Made by a program: the position numbers and the translations under genes. A stretch of DNA of 64,000 nt from Datura wrightii. Its lineage: Eukaryota > Streptophyta > Magnoliopsida > Solanales > Solanaceae. The first letter of the stretch is position 1. Every line of letters starts with the position of its first letter. Positions 54,940 to 64,000 of the stretch are shown here, in pieces. The DNA is taken from NCBI GenBank assembly GCA_035772735.1, contig JASDFA010000016.1, positions 150,920,501-150,984,500 on the forward strand, read 5' to 3'. The notes under the pieces were generated by a model. That model did not search any database and was not told where the DNA came from. It was given only the letters and a program-made list of their open reading frames with translations.

Positions 54940-56005
54940 ATGGATCCTAGAAAAATGAACGGAAGGATGAATGGAAATGATGAAGGCCATGGAGGTGGCA
55001 ATGACCATGGGCATCAGCAAGCCCCACCTGTTCAAGAGCCCCAGGCACTAGAGCCATCAGCCCATGTTGAGTTTCGGGCGGCTATTCAGATGTTGGCGTA
55101 GGCCTTGACCGCTCAGGTCAACCAGCAGGTTGTTGCATAGTTCCCACAGAATGGCAATGCAGCGACGGCTTAGATTAGAGACTTATTGAGGATGAACCCT
55201 CCTGAGTTCACGGGGTCAAAGGTGGACGAGGATCCACACGAGTTCATTGAAGGGATCTTGAAGGTCACTCGTGTTATGGGGGTGACAAATGGGGAGTGTG
55301 TTGACTTGACCTCTTATCAGCTAAAAGAGGTCGCTCATACTTGGTACAAGCAATAAAAGGACGGCAGGGCACTGGGAGCGGGCCCTATCAGCTGGGATGA
55401 GTCCCACATGGATTTTCTTAACAAGTTCTTCCTTCGGGAGATGAGGGAGTTGAAAGCAGTGGAGTTTGTGAACCTCAAGAAGGGAAGGATGACAATGCTG
55501 GAATATTCGCTCGAGTTCACTCATTTGTCAAAGTACGCCCCAGAGTTAGTGATGGACCAGAGGGCACGGGTGAGCTGATTCATTCATGGTATGGATGGTT
55601 ATTTAGTCAAGGATTGTAGGACTTCCATGCTTCACCGGGATATGGAATTTCCTCGCATAGTGTTGTACACCCAGCATATAAAGGCAGCTCATGCGAGGGA
55701 GAGGGAGGCAAAGAAGGCTTGGATAGATAGTTGTGGGTTTTCTCATCAGAGGTCCGATGGTGGCTACTTTCCACAGTTTCAGCAAAGGTCAATAGCCCCA
55801 GCACCATCATCAGCTAGTGTTCCATCCAGGCCCAAGAGCGATCAGAGGAGCAGGGCTTCAGTGTCGAGGGATCATAGGGGCACCCAGTTAGAGTATACCT
55901 CTCCAGCCTGCGGAAAATGCGGCAAGAGTCATGTTGGGGAGTTCCTGCTCAGTTCAGATGTTTGCAATGGGTGTGGTAGATCTGGGCACATGCGCTAAGC
56001 GTGCC
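54940..56005 (+). pseudogene. gag part of Tekay gag-pol
   Basis: The ATG at 54940 opens MDPRKMNGRMNGNDEGHGGG, a low-complexity start. The capsid domain begins LLRMNPPEFTGSKVDEDPHE (about 55180-55245) and runs through DLTSYQLKEVAHTW, ESHMDFLNKFFLREM and TMLEYSLEFTHLSKYAPELV. A helical linker, a P/S-rich stretch and the knuckle CNGCGRSGHMR.AC (about 55961-56003) follow. Stops lie near 55099, 55138, 55171, 55354, 55576 and 55996, at positions that suggest lost Gln, Trp or Arg codons. All lie in one frame with the pol part. Confidence 0.9.
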
Positions 56006-56690
56006 CACATGCTAGGCAGGGTGATGATAGGGGTCATGTATATGCCACTAGGACAGCAGCAGATCCAGACTATTCCGTTCCACAGGCAGCATCGACTAGT
56101 GTAGATGGCGAATAGTGTTAAAACCGATTCTATGACCTTTCCTCGCACCAGGAGAAGGAGACTTCGCCAGACGTGGTCACTGGTATATTGTGTGTCTTTC
56201 ATATTGATGTTTATGCCTTGCTAGATTCGAGAGCTACCTTGTCTTTCGTGACTCCTTACATTGCTAGTAGCCTTACAGTTAGTCTCGAGACCTTATCAGA
56301 TCCGTTTTTAGTTTTGACCCCTATTGGTGATTTGGTCATAGCTGGACGAGCATATAGAGAATGCCCGGTCACTTTGATACATAAGGTTACCTCCACATAC
56401 CTTCTAGAGTTAGCCATGACTGACTTTGATGTTATTCTTTGCATGGATTGGTTGTTTGCATGTTATGCATCGATTAATTGTAGGACTCGTACAGTGGAAT
56501 TTCGTTTTTCGAGTGAGTTAGTGTTAGAGTGGAAGGGTAGTTTGGTAGTACCAGTAGGTCGGTTTGTTTCCTATCTTAAGGCCAGGAAGATGATCTCTAA
56601 AGGTTTCATGTACCACCTAGTTAGGGTTAAGGATGTGGAGTCTGAGACCCCAACTATTCAGTCAGTTCCGGTGGTGTGAGAATATCCGGA
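56006..56690 (+). pseudogene. Protease part of Tekay gag-pol
   Basis: After two close stops (about 56113 and 56119) comes VVTGILCVFHIDVYALLDSR with the catalytic motif changed to D-S-R-A, a Gly-to-Arg change expected to inactivate it. Downstream are VTPYIASSLTVSLETLSDPF, FDVILCMDWLFACYASINCR (the FDVILGMDWL block of this family) and KARKMISKGFMYHLVRVKD. A TGA ends the open part at about 56677. Confidence 0.88.
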
Positions 56691-57600
56691 GGTGTTTCCT
56701 GATGATTTTCCTGGTGTTCCTCCAAAGAGGGAAATTGATTTTTATATTGATCTAGTACCCAATACGCATGCTATCTCTATTCCTCCTTACAGGATGGCTC
56801 CAGCCGATCTAAAGAAATTAAAGCATCAGTTAAAGGATCTGTTGGATAAGGATTTCATTAGACCGAGCCAGTCTCCATGGGGTGCACCAGTTCTATTTGT
56901 TCAAAAGAAGGATGTTTCCCTTTGCATGTATATTAGCAATCGATAGTTGAACAAGGTTACCGTCAAGAACAGGTACCCCTTACCAAGGATCGATGATTTG
57001 TTTGACCAGCTTCAGGGTGCCAAGTACTTCTCCAAGATCGACCTCAGGTCTGGGTATCACCAGCTCAGAGTTCGGGAGAGTGACATCCCAAAGACCGCCT
57101 TCAGGACTCGGTATGGTCACTATGAATTTGTTGTTATGTCTTTCAGACTAGTCAATGCCACTGTAGGTTTTATGGATCTAATGAACAGGGTGTTTAAGGT
57201 ATATTTGGACATGTTTGAGATTGTGTTCATTGATGACATCTTGATATACTCACGGAGCGAGGAGGAGCATGCCATTCACCTGGGAGTAGTACTTCAGACC
57301 CTCAAGGATTGTCAGCTATATGAAAAGTTCAGTAAGTGTGAATTTTGGTTGGACTCGGTGGATTTTTTGGGTCATGTGGTGTCAAGCAAAGGCATAAAGG
57401 TGGATTTGCGAAAAAATGAAGCGGTGAAGAATTGGCCCAAGCTATTGAACCCTTCAAAAATTCAGAGTTTCTTGGGTCTAGCTAGATACTACAGGAGGTT
57501 TGTTGAAGGTTTCTCATCTATTGAAGCACCTTTGACTAAGCTGACTCAGAAAAAGGTGAAATTCCAATGGTCGGAAGCTTGTGAGAGAAGCTTTGAAGAG
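56691..57600 (+). pseudogene. Reverse transcriptase part of Tekay gag-pol
   Basis: It begins PEVFPDDFPGVPPKREIDF and continues with ISIPPYRMAPADLKKLK, FIRPSQSPWGAPVLFVQKKD, a TAG at about 56944, LNKVTVKNRYPLPRIDDLF, FSKIDLRSGYHQLRV and the active-site box FIDDILIYSRSEEEH (about 57228-57270). The thumb/connection is LDSVDFLGHVVSSKGIKVD and LGLARYYRRFVEGFSSI. All catalytic Asp residues visible are kept. It would copy element RNA into DNA inside the particle. Only nonsense codons inactivate it. Confidence 0.93.
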
Positions 57601-58240
57601 TTAAAGACCCGACTCACTTTAGTACCAGTGTTGACTTTGCCCAAGGGTAATAATGGCTTTGTTGTATATTGTGATGCTTCGAGAGTCGGATTGGGATGTA
57701 TGTTAATGCAGCGTGGGAAGGTAATAGCATATGCCTCGAGATAGCTGAAAGTTCATGAAAAGAATTATCCGACCCATGATCTCGAGTTGGCCGCTGTGGT
57801 GTTTGCATTGAAGATATGGAGGAATTACTTGTATGGGGTCCACGTGGATGTATTTACGTATCACAAGAGCTTTCAATATGTGTTCACATAGAAAGATCTA
57901 AATATTCAGCAAAGAAGGTGGTTGGAGTTACTTAAGGACTATCACATGAGTGTCCTTTACCACCCAAGCAAGGCCAATGTGGTTGCGGATGCACTTAGTA
58001 GGCTCTATATGGAGAGTGTGTCCCATGTGGATGAGGGAAAGAAGGAGTTGGTGAATGATATCCACCGACTTGCAAGACTAGGAGTTAGATTAATCGACTC
58101 GAGTGATGGCAGCGTTATTGTGCAGAATGGGACGGAATCATCCTTAGTGGTCGATGTCACATCTAAGCAAGATGAGGATCCGACTTTGAGGAAGCTGAAG
58201 GAAGCAGTGCAGAGTCAAAAGGTGGAGGTTTCCTCCTAAG
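57601..58240 (+). pseudogene. RNase H part of Tekay gag-pol
   Basis: It starts with the Asp-containing strand FVVYCDASRVGLGCMLMQRG (about 57660-57715). A TAG follows at 57742, then THDLELAAVVFALKIWRNYL with its Glu, and VDVFTYHKSFQYVF. The usual TDHKSL motif reads TYHKSF here, so a catalytic Asp is replaced by Tyr. Then come the WLELLKDYHMSVLYHPSKAN block and VVADALSRL, which closes RNase H. The second stop lies near 57889. Confidence 0.9.
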
Positions 58241-59390
58241 GGGCAGATGGTGTGCTACAATACGAGGGTCAACTATGTGTACTGGACGTCGATAATTTGA
58301 GGGTTTGAATATTGCATGAGGCACATGGTACCAGATATTCTATCCATCTGGGATCCACGAAGATGTATCGGGACTTGCGAGAAATCTATTAGTGAGATTG
58401 TATTAAGAAGGATATTGCAGAGTTCATAGCTAAATATCCAAACAGTCAACAAGTAAAGGTCGAGCATCAAAGGCCGGGAGGTGTACTTCAGGATATTATC
58501 ATTCCCACCAGGAAGTGGGAGGAAATAAATATGGATTTCGTTATAGGCCTACCTCGTACTCTCCTACACTATGACTCCATTTGGGTGGTGCTAGACAGGT
58601 TAACTAAGGCTGCACATTTCCTACCAATCAAGACTGCGGATTCAGTGCATGATTATGCCAATTTGAATATTTGGGAGTTGGTTCGACTTCATGGAGTGCC
58701 CTTGTCTATTATTTCAGACCGAGGTAATCAGTTTACCTCTCAGCTTTAGGGGTCTTTTTAGAAGGGACTTGGGTCGCAAGTCAAGCTCAGCACGACCTTT
58801 CATTCGTAAATGGATGGCCAAGCCGAGTGAACAATCCAGACTCTTGAGGACATGTTGAGGGCATGTGTTATGGATTTTAAAGGTAGTTGGGATGATCATT
58901 TGCCCTTAATCAAGTTTTCTTATAATAACAGCTATCACTCCAGTATCCAAATGGCACCATTCGAGGCTCTTTATAGGCGAAGGTATAGATCTCCCATCGG
59001 ATGGTTTGAGGTTGGCGAGGCAACTATGATAAGGCCAAATTTGGTTCACGAGGAGATGGTGAAGGTTCAGTTGATAAGGGACTTGTTGAAAATCGATCAG
59101 AGTCGTCAGAAATCATATGCCGATGTGAAGAGAAGAGATTTGGAGTTTGAGGTAGAGGATTGGGTATTTCCAAAGGTATCTCCCGTGAAGGGAGTCATGA
59201 GGTTTGGGAAAAAAGGGAAACTCAGTCCCCAATATGTTGGTCCTTACCGAGTTATGTGGAGAGTTGGTAAGGTGGCATATGAGTTGGACTTGCCTTCAGT
59301 GTTAGCTTCAGTTCATCCCGTGTTTCATGTATCGCTCTTGAAAAAGTGCTTGGGGGATCCAGCCTTAGTCGCTCCGGTAGAAAGCGTTGG
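58241..59390 (+). pseudogene. Integrase part of Tekay gag-pol
   Basis: The zinc-binding region (LHEAHGTRYSIHLGSTKMYR) is decayed: its Cys pair reads YPNS, and two Trp codons have become stops (58390-58395). The core shows INMDFVIGLPRTLLHYDSIW (first Asp), LVRLHGVPLSIISDRGNQF (second Asp) and DGQAE (Glu). Stops lie near 58747, 58759, 58807 and 58828. The C-terminal part is open (SYNNSYHSSIQMAPFEALYR, SPIGWFEVGE, SPVKGVMRFGKKGKLSPQYV with the GPYRV block, VHPVFHVSLLKKC). Integrase joins the DNA copy to the chromosome. Confidence 0.92.
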
Positions 59391-59589
59391 TGTGAGAGAT
59401 AGCCTCAATTATGAAGAAATTCCAGTTGCAATCTTGGATCTTCAGGTTCAGAGGCTAAGGAACAAAGAAGTAGCTTCAGTAAACGTGTTATGGAGAAATC
59501 AGCATGTTGAGGGAGCTACATGGGAAGCTGAAGCAGATATGATAGCTAAATACCTTCATTGGTTCCATACTGACTCAGTTTCAATTTGA
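59391..59589 (+). pseudogene. Chromodomain at the C-terminus of Tekay gag-pol
   Basis: The open sequence RDSLNYEEIPVAILDLQVQR, KEVASVNVLWRNQHVEGATW and EAEADMIAKYLHWFH follows the integrase without a break. This is the chromodomain typical of Tekay/Del elements. The aromatic residues near its start are less clear than in classical HP1-type domains. The stop TGA at 59587-59589 is the natural end. The same segment is recognisable at 5150-5330 and 17795-17950. Confidence 0.88.
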
Positions 59590-59820
59590 GGTACCAATTT
59601 TCCCCTAAGCCTCTAATAAGTTTTTCATGTTCAGTTCATGCGTGCAAGTTTGTTTTATGATATGGTATATGTATGAGATGTCTGAATTCGGTTTAGTTAT
59701 GGAGTTATTTTCTAAAGTAGCCATTTTGTCAGTTTTCGATTTTAATAATCAGTATTTGCATATGATGATTGCATGTTTCTGTGTTTTCTATGTGTTTCTA
59801 ACATTCGAGGATAAATGTTC

Positions 59821-59835
59821 CCAAGGGGGAGATAT
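59821..59835 (+). other. Polypurine tract before 3' LTR
   Basis: 'ccaagggggagatat' directly precedes TGTTA at 59836. Confidence 0.92.
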
Positions 59836-61989
59836 TGTTATACCCCGGAAGCTCAAAGATTGGACCCCGAATTGAAACGGGAAAATTTTGGAATTTATGA
59901 TGCAGGCACAGGACGAGTCGTGGGACAACTCCTGAGGAGACCCCACGAGTCTTCAAGTGACTCATGGGAAGACCTCGAACAAAGGAAGGATTGAGGTCCC
60001 CACGAGGGAGATAACGACTCATGCCCAGTCCCCACGAGTCATCAAGTCACTCGTGGGGTGAGGTTGGGTTTAAGTTAGAAGAAGCTCCCAGTCTACCTAA
60101 CCGATGGGACCTCACGAGTCATGGCCTGTCCCAACGACTCGTGAGGTGAGTCGTGAGAAAGCCTACGGTCTTTTAATGGAGGATGAGGCAGTGTACTTGA
60201 TGGGCCACACGAAGAGTCGCTGCTCGTCCTAACGAATCGTCAGGTCACCCGTTAGGGTCACCTGGTAGTTATTTTCTGCGAATTAGTAAGGGCCTTCTCA
60301 TAATTTCCTAAACTCTTAAGGCCTAAACTATGTCATTTTAAGGTCGGAATAGGGTCTTTAAGGTGGGTTAAGTCCCTAATGCATAACCCATTCCCATGCA
60401 AGAGCTTTTAGAGAGGTCTTAGGGAGATTCAAGGTCTTATCCTCCAAGTTTTCATCAATTTCTTTGTGGGTTTTCAAGGAACTTCAAAATCAGTCCATCC
60501 CCAGGTATGTAGGGTTTTACAATGGTGAAATCCTTCCACACCCATGCCCAAATTTCGATTTAAATCATGAATTCTCCTATTCAAGTTCTATGGGGTTTTA
60601 CCCAAATGCATGATAATGTGATTCTTCTTTATGGGTTTGGTTTAATTGAGTTATAATTATTGAATTATGAATGATGGGTAGGTTTCATATCATTTTCTTT
60701 AAAAATCATGTTTCAATCTGTTAAATCGAAAATGCCCATTTGATGAAGGTTCATGAAAGTTATGATTTACGATGAATATGCAATATTTTAAATTTATTGA
60801 TGACGGAAAAGCATGAATTCAAGTTACCCATGTTTATGAGCATATTTTTAAAGAATTGAATATGATGAATTATTGTGAAATGCCCACATGTTGAAGAATG
60901 ATTTATGATTTATGAAGCGAATTACATGATTTATCGATTTATGATGTCGGCCAATGAAAAGGGCCTATGGTTCTTGGCTAATCATGTTTTAATGGGGATC
61001 AATGATGATAAATGTTATATTTTTGCCAATGAATCTTAATTCATGATGTTATTGATTATGTATGAGCCTATATGCATATTTTTGGCAGCCGTATCTAGCA
61101 CCGAGCAGCCCGACGTTCAAAGGACTATGCTGGTGTCTCATAACCACGTGCCACCGTGGGTTTCTAATGTTGTATTGTATTGATAATGATCCCCTCAAAT
61201 GTGATATCACTCCTAATGCACGACCCTTGCCTGGCAAGCCAAGGTCGGCTCTTCCCACTTGAGCGAGATAGTGGGGCATCATGAATGGCTCTACCATGAT
61301 GGTGTCGGTTATGACAAGTCCTCCCATTGTTCCGCATGTCTTATGCATTGTTATGTTTATGTTATTGGCTCAAGTTATGTTTTGATAATTTTTACTTACG
61401 ATTATGATAATGAATGATTTATAAATGATTGGAAAGTCTTGAGCCTTATGTTCTCTTACGAAATTTATGATACAAGCATGATGTCTTTCTCCTATGTTTA
61501 CTTCTGAGTTTATTATACTTTTAACGTCTGTTTTACTTACCTTGCGTACTCGTTAAATTCCACGTACTAATTGTATATTTTCTTTCATGTATCATTTCAT
61601 GATACGAGGTCCGGATCTCAGGCACATCCTCTTCCTTAGTCCATTTCATCTTACGCTCTTAGATTGTTGGTGAGTCCTCATGTTCCGAAGGCCGTTTGAC
61701 AAACTTTCAAGTTATTTATACTTCAATATTGGTCGAGTTAGTTAGGGATGTTCTCCCATCAACCCATCTTATGTAGTAGAGGCTTTCAGATAGGATGTAG
61801 AACTCAGCTTATGTATATGCCCGATACTTCCGGTTATTACGCTATTTTTATGTTTTCGCTATGTTTTATGCTAAGTATTCTTCTTTATTTAATGAGATTA
61901 GATGTATGCATGTGCCATGGATAGACTTAGGGTCTCTCGAGGTCCCTTGTCCCGTGTTTACGATCCAGGTGTACATTAGGGTCGTGACA
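59836..61989 (+). repeat. 3' LTR of the 52576 Tekay element
   Basis: 2154 bp, 'tgttataccccggaagctc' to 'gggtcgtgaca'. It is alignable over its full length with the 5' LTR. Motif array 'cacgagtc/gactcgtg' at 59905-60250. Frames at 61049-61348 and 61861-62067 are chance. Confidence 0.95.
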
Positions 61990-63362
61990 CGACCCGCCGA
62001 TCTTGATCTGCGAACCGCCGATGTATCACGGGATCAAGGTAGTGGCCTGAAGCAAATATTAGCCTGAACCGGCATTTCATCGGTGTTTCGCCGGACCCAG
62101 ATGACGAATCGCCGATAGTCATCGTCCCCAATGCATCACCCTAAACTTCAAACTCACAATATTTCAAACACTCACACACAACATATCAAAGCAGTACGTC
62201 TACACATACAAAAAGTTAAAATGACGATTTACCCTTTAAAATGGCATCACCCAATATATCATAGGACAAAGTATGTCTTTTTAATGCCTTGTTGGGTTAC
62301 TCAGACTTCACCCCATTCAACTCTATATATGAATAACAAATTTCCCCACACCTAATTCAGCAAGAAACTTCTATCATCCCACTAATTTCATATAATATGA
62401 GGATAATATCAATCATGAAAATATTAGGGAGAATGGCAGTAAAGAGGAGGGGAATATATGTAATCACATCATCTATAAGCAACCATATTACCATTGATGA
62501 GCAACTAAAGAATTTGAGGGTACATTACCACTCTTAAGAGAATGTTTGGCAGAGATTAGCTGTGGAAGCTTGATAATGATCAACAATGGCAAAGTCTTGA
62601 GACTTGTTTGTTAGAGAGGATGATTGTGAGTGTAGTGAGAATTTAGGTAGAGAGAGTAGGGGATTTTGTAGGTTAGGAAGTGAGAATGTGGTTGGTTAAG
62701 GGGAAGATGGATGATTAATGGTGTATTAATTGTATGGGAAGTGGAAGAGAGGGAGTTGCGGGAATATGGAATGGTAGGTGTTGGGAAAATAAAAAGGAGT
62801 GTGGGAAAATGTTAAAAAGAGGAAAAAGGGAAGTCCAAGGGGTGTTTTGTAGAGTAGGGCAGCTACCATCAGATTTTGGGTCAGGTATGGCCGACATGTG
62901 GTTTAGATTTTGAAAGAAAACCTGTACCTTCATCGGCGATACACCGGCGATTGCCGATTGGATCCTGTAGTTCACCGCCTTACCATCTAATGCTTGATTT
63001 TGTTCCTAGTTATCTATCTTATAACCAATGATTGACCAACAGTTCGCAGAACAGGTTCTGCATTCCGCTGGTGGATCGCCGCTTGGGCGCCCATCGCTCA
63101 AGTGTTCGGGTTTGCACCAGTGACAAAGAAGCAGTACACGACTTTGCATCGGCATCCTGCCGGCTATTCACTGGTCCCTCAGTTATGTCCCCAGGTTTCT
63201 GCTTTCTTGCTGCAGGTTTCGGCGATCCGCTCATTTGGCTCAGTGATTCGCCGATCTAGTGCGTTGCCTGCCTTGTTTTTGTGCTTCCTCTCCTTGCTTC
63301 TCACCTAATTTGTCCTACAAAATCAAAAACAACAATTGCATTAAACTATTCAAAATAAGACA
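61990..63362 (-). promoter_or_regulatory. GC-motif internal region between protease and ORF2 (minus-strand element)
   Basis: Reading on the minus strand from 63300, clusters of 'cggcgaatcac', 'gatcgccg', 'agccggcagg', 'gcggcgatccacc' (63050-63280), 'caatcgccggtgtatcgccgatg' (about 62930-62965) and 'tcggcgattcg', 'ccggcgaaacaccgatg', 'catcggcggttcg' (61990-62115) appear. Related 'accggcg', 'aaccggtgaaccaccgg' motifs fill the promoter-side part of this element's own LTR (47980-48130). A pyrimidine-rich stretch (62640-62880) resembles the leader at 42190-42320 of the other family. No supported ORF is visible; the frames at 62715-63308 are not conserved. Confidence 0.5.
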
Positions 63363-63411
63363 CATAGGTTGCCTCCTAAGAAGCACCTTAGTTAACGTCG
63401 TGGCACGACGT
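63363..63411 (-). other. Dual-hairpin module after the protease stop (copy D)
   Basis: Hairpin 1 is ACGTCG/CGACGT (plus 63395-63411). Hairpin 2 on the minus strand is CTTAGG-AGGCAA-CCTATG (plus 63363-63380), with one compensating A-T pair and one mismatch compared with copy B. It begins 9 bases after the protease stop (63421-63423). Confidence 0.78.
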
Positions 63412-63420
63412 ATTTTTCAG

Positions 63421-64000
63421 TTAGCATTCCTTTTTTGAAGGAGCATCCTCTGACTCAGCCTCCTCCATATCAACTCCTCTATGCTTGCTCTCCTCATGTA
63501 GCATTCCAATTACTTTGAATTCATTGAGAGGTTCAACAGATGGGCATACCTTGAAGGTAACCTCTTCACTTCCAACCCAGAACTTGAGCTCTCCTAGCTC
63601 CACATCTACCAAAGCTCTACCTTTGGTGAGAAATGGTCTCCTTAGAATGATTGGCACTTCTAAATCCATTTCACAATCAAGAACCACGAAATCAGCTGGT
63701 AGAATAAATTTATCCGCCCTCACCAATATATCCTCTAACACACCCCATAGGTTTCTTTATGGAGAGATCAGCCATTAACAACCGCATTGATGTGCGTTTG
63801 GTGTTCCCAAGCCCCAATTTCTTGAAGATGATAAGGGGCATCCAATTTATAGTTGCGCCAAGATTGCAGAAGGCTTTCTTAAACACACATAATCCGATAG
63901 TGCAATAAATCATGAAGGCTCCTAGATCTTCCCTCTTTGGGGCAAGATTGCTCATTATCATCACACTACAGTGATGCGTTGTCTCTCCGGTGCCCATTTC
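63421..64000 (-). pseudogene. Athila-type aspartic protease (minus strand), partial
   Basis: From the window end the minus strand reads FKKAFCNLGATINWMPLIIF with the catalytic motif as N-L-G-A: the Asp is replaced by Asn, which should inactivate it. Then comes KKLGLGNTKRTSMRLLMADL. A frameshift near 63725-63740 leads to EDILVRADKFILPADFVVLD and VPIILRRPFLTKGRALVDVE, the counterpart of PFILGRPFLAIEKALIDV at 41388. It ends at the TAA at 63421-63423. The N-terminal part and gag lie beyond the window. It is clearly the same protein type as 40869-41673, from another family. Confidence 0.85.

Larger units (their letters stand above)
52576..61989 (+). mobile_element. Full-length Tekay/Del chromovirus, degenerate
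   Basis: LTRs at 52576-54730 (2155 bp) and 59836-61989 (2154 bp), both TGTTA...TGACA, bound a 5.1 kb interior. Its primer site is at 54735, the gag-pol frame at 54940-59589 and the polypurine tract at 59821. The order gag, protease, RT, RNase H, integrase, chromodomain identifies the Tekay/Del branch. The flanks AAACC (52571-52575) and CGACC (61990-61994) match at only three of five bases. LTR divergence looks like several percent and is highest in the first 250 bases. It is inserted between the internal region and ORF2 of the minus-strand Athila-like element. Confidence 0.95.
30978..64000 (-). mobile_element. Athila-like non-autonomous element (pro, ORF2, 3' LTR), heavily interrupted; runs off the window
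   Basis: Its own parts are the 3' LTR (30978-31982 and 47887-48421), 3' noncoding DNA (48422-49508), ORF2 (49509-52403), a GC-rich internal region (52404-52575 and 61990-63362) and protease (63421-64000). The rest of gag and the 5' LTR lie right of the window. Inserted in it are the 31983-47881 nest, the solo LTR 49754-51186 and the Tekay element 52576-61989. Between protease and ORF2 only about 1.2 kb belongs to this element, so there is no room for RT or integrase. The order matches the 37689-47620 element. Confidence 0.8.

Overview
This window looks like intergenic nuclear DNA from a flowering plant. It holds LTR retrotransposons nested inside one another and a broken insert of chloroplast DNA (a NUPT). 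I found no host gene, rRNA, tRNA or CRISPR array. Plastid genes occur as nonfunctional copies, Ty3/gypsy elements of two lineages dominate, and LTR boundaries and target-site duplications (TSDs) are clear. A dicot, possibly Solanaceae, is my guess from element types; the sequence does not prove it.

Layout, left to right. (1) 1-2532: 3' part of a degenerate Tekay/Del-type LTR. (2) 2533-7704: decayed plus-strand Tekay chromovirus with its 3' LTR at 5587-7704. (3) 7705-29717: NUPT on the minus strand (atpI, rps2, rpoC2, then a joint at about 14108 to ndhA, ndhH, rps15), about 5.9 kb in total. It is cut by a solo LTR (7872-10627, TSD ATAAC) and by a minus-strand, deleted Tekay element (14990-28365). 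A small non-autonomous Athila-like element (20689-26331, minus, TSD GTAAA) sits inside one LTR of that Tekay element. (4) 29718-30977: truncated Tekay LTR. (5) About 30978 to beyond 64000: a minus-strand Athila-like element (protease, internal GC-rich region, ORF2, 3' LTR). It is itself split by a small non-autonomous element (31983-47881, TSD AGTAC), whose 3' LTR holds a 9.9 kb gag-pro-ORF2 element (37689-47620, TSD ATGCT). A solo LTR (49754-51186, TSD ATCCA) and a full-length Tekay element (52576-61989) are also inserted in it.

The most interesting material is the Athila-like set. Three families share a tRNA-Asp-type primer site, a conserved TATA block, a two-hairpin module 7-10 bases after the stop of the gag or protease frame, a hairpin with an AGGA loop just before the polypurine tract, and about 1.5 kb of conserved 3' noncoding sequence. 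None carries reverse transcriptase or integrase in the parts visible here, so they presumably depend on proteins from another element. Two families carry a second ORF (ORF2, 'putative plant transposon protein' type), preceded by a GC-rich block that repeats the motifs of their own LTR promoter. In the better preserved copy this is followed by a TATA-like site and a predicted leader intron, which suggests a separate internal promoter for ORF2.

The Tekay elements encode a single gag-pol frame with a C-terminal chromodomain. The copy at 54940-59589 stays in one frame and is broken only by about 20 nonsense codons, as expected from C-to-T decay of methylated DNA. LTR comparisons by eye give about 1.2% (37689 element), 2% (31983 element) and 3% (20689 element) divergence, which agrees with the nesting order. 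All counts were made by eye.
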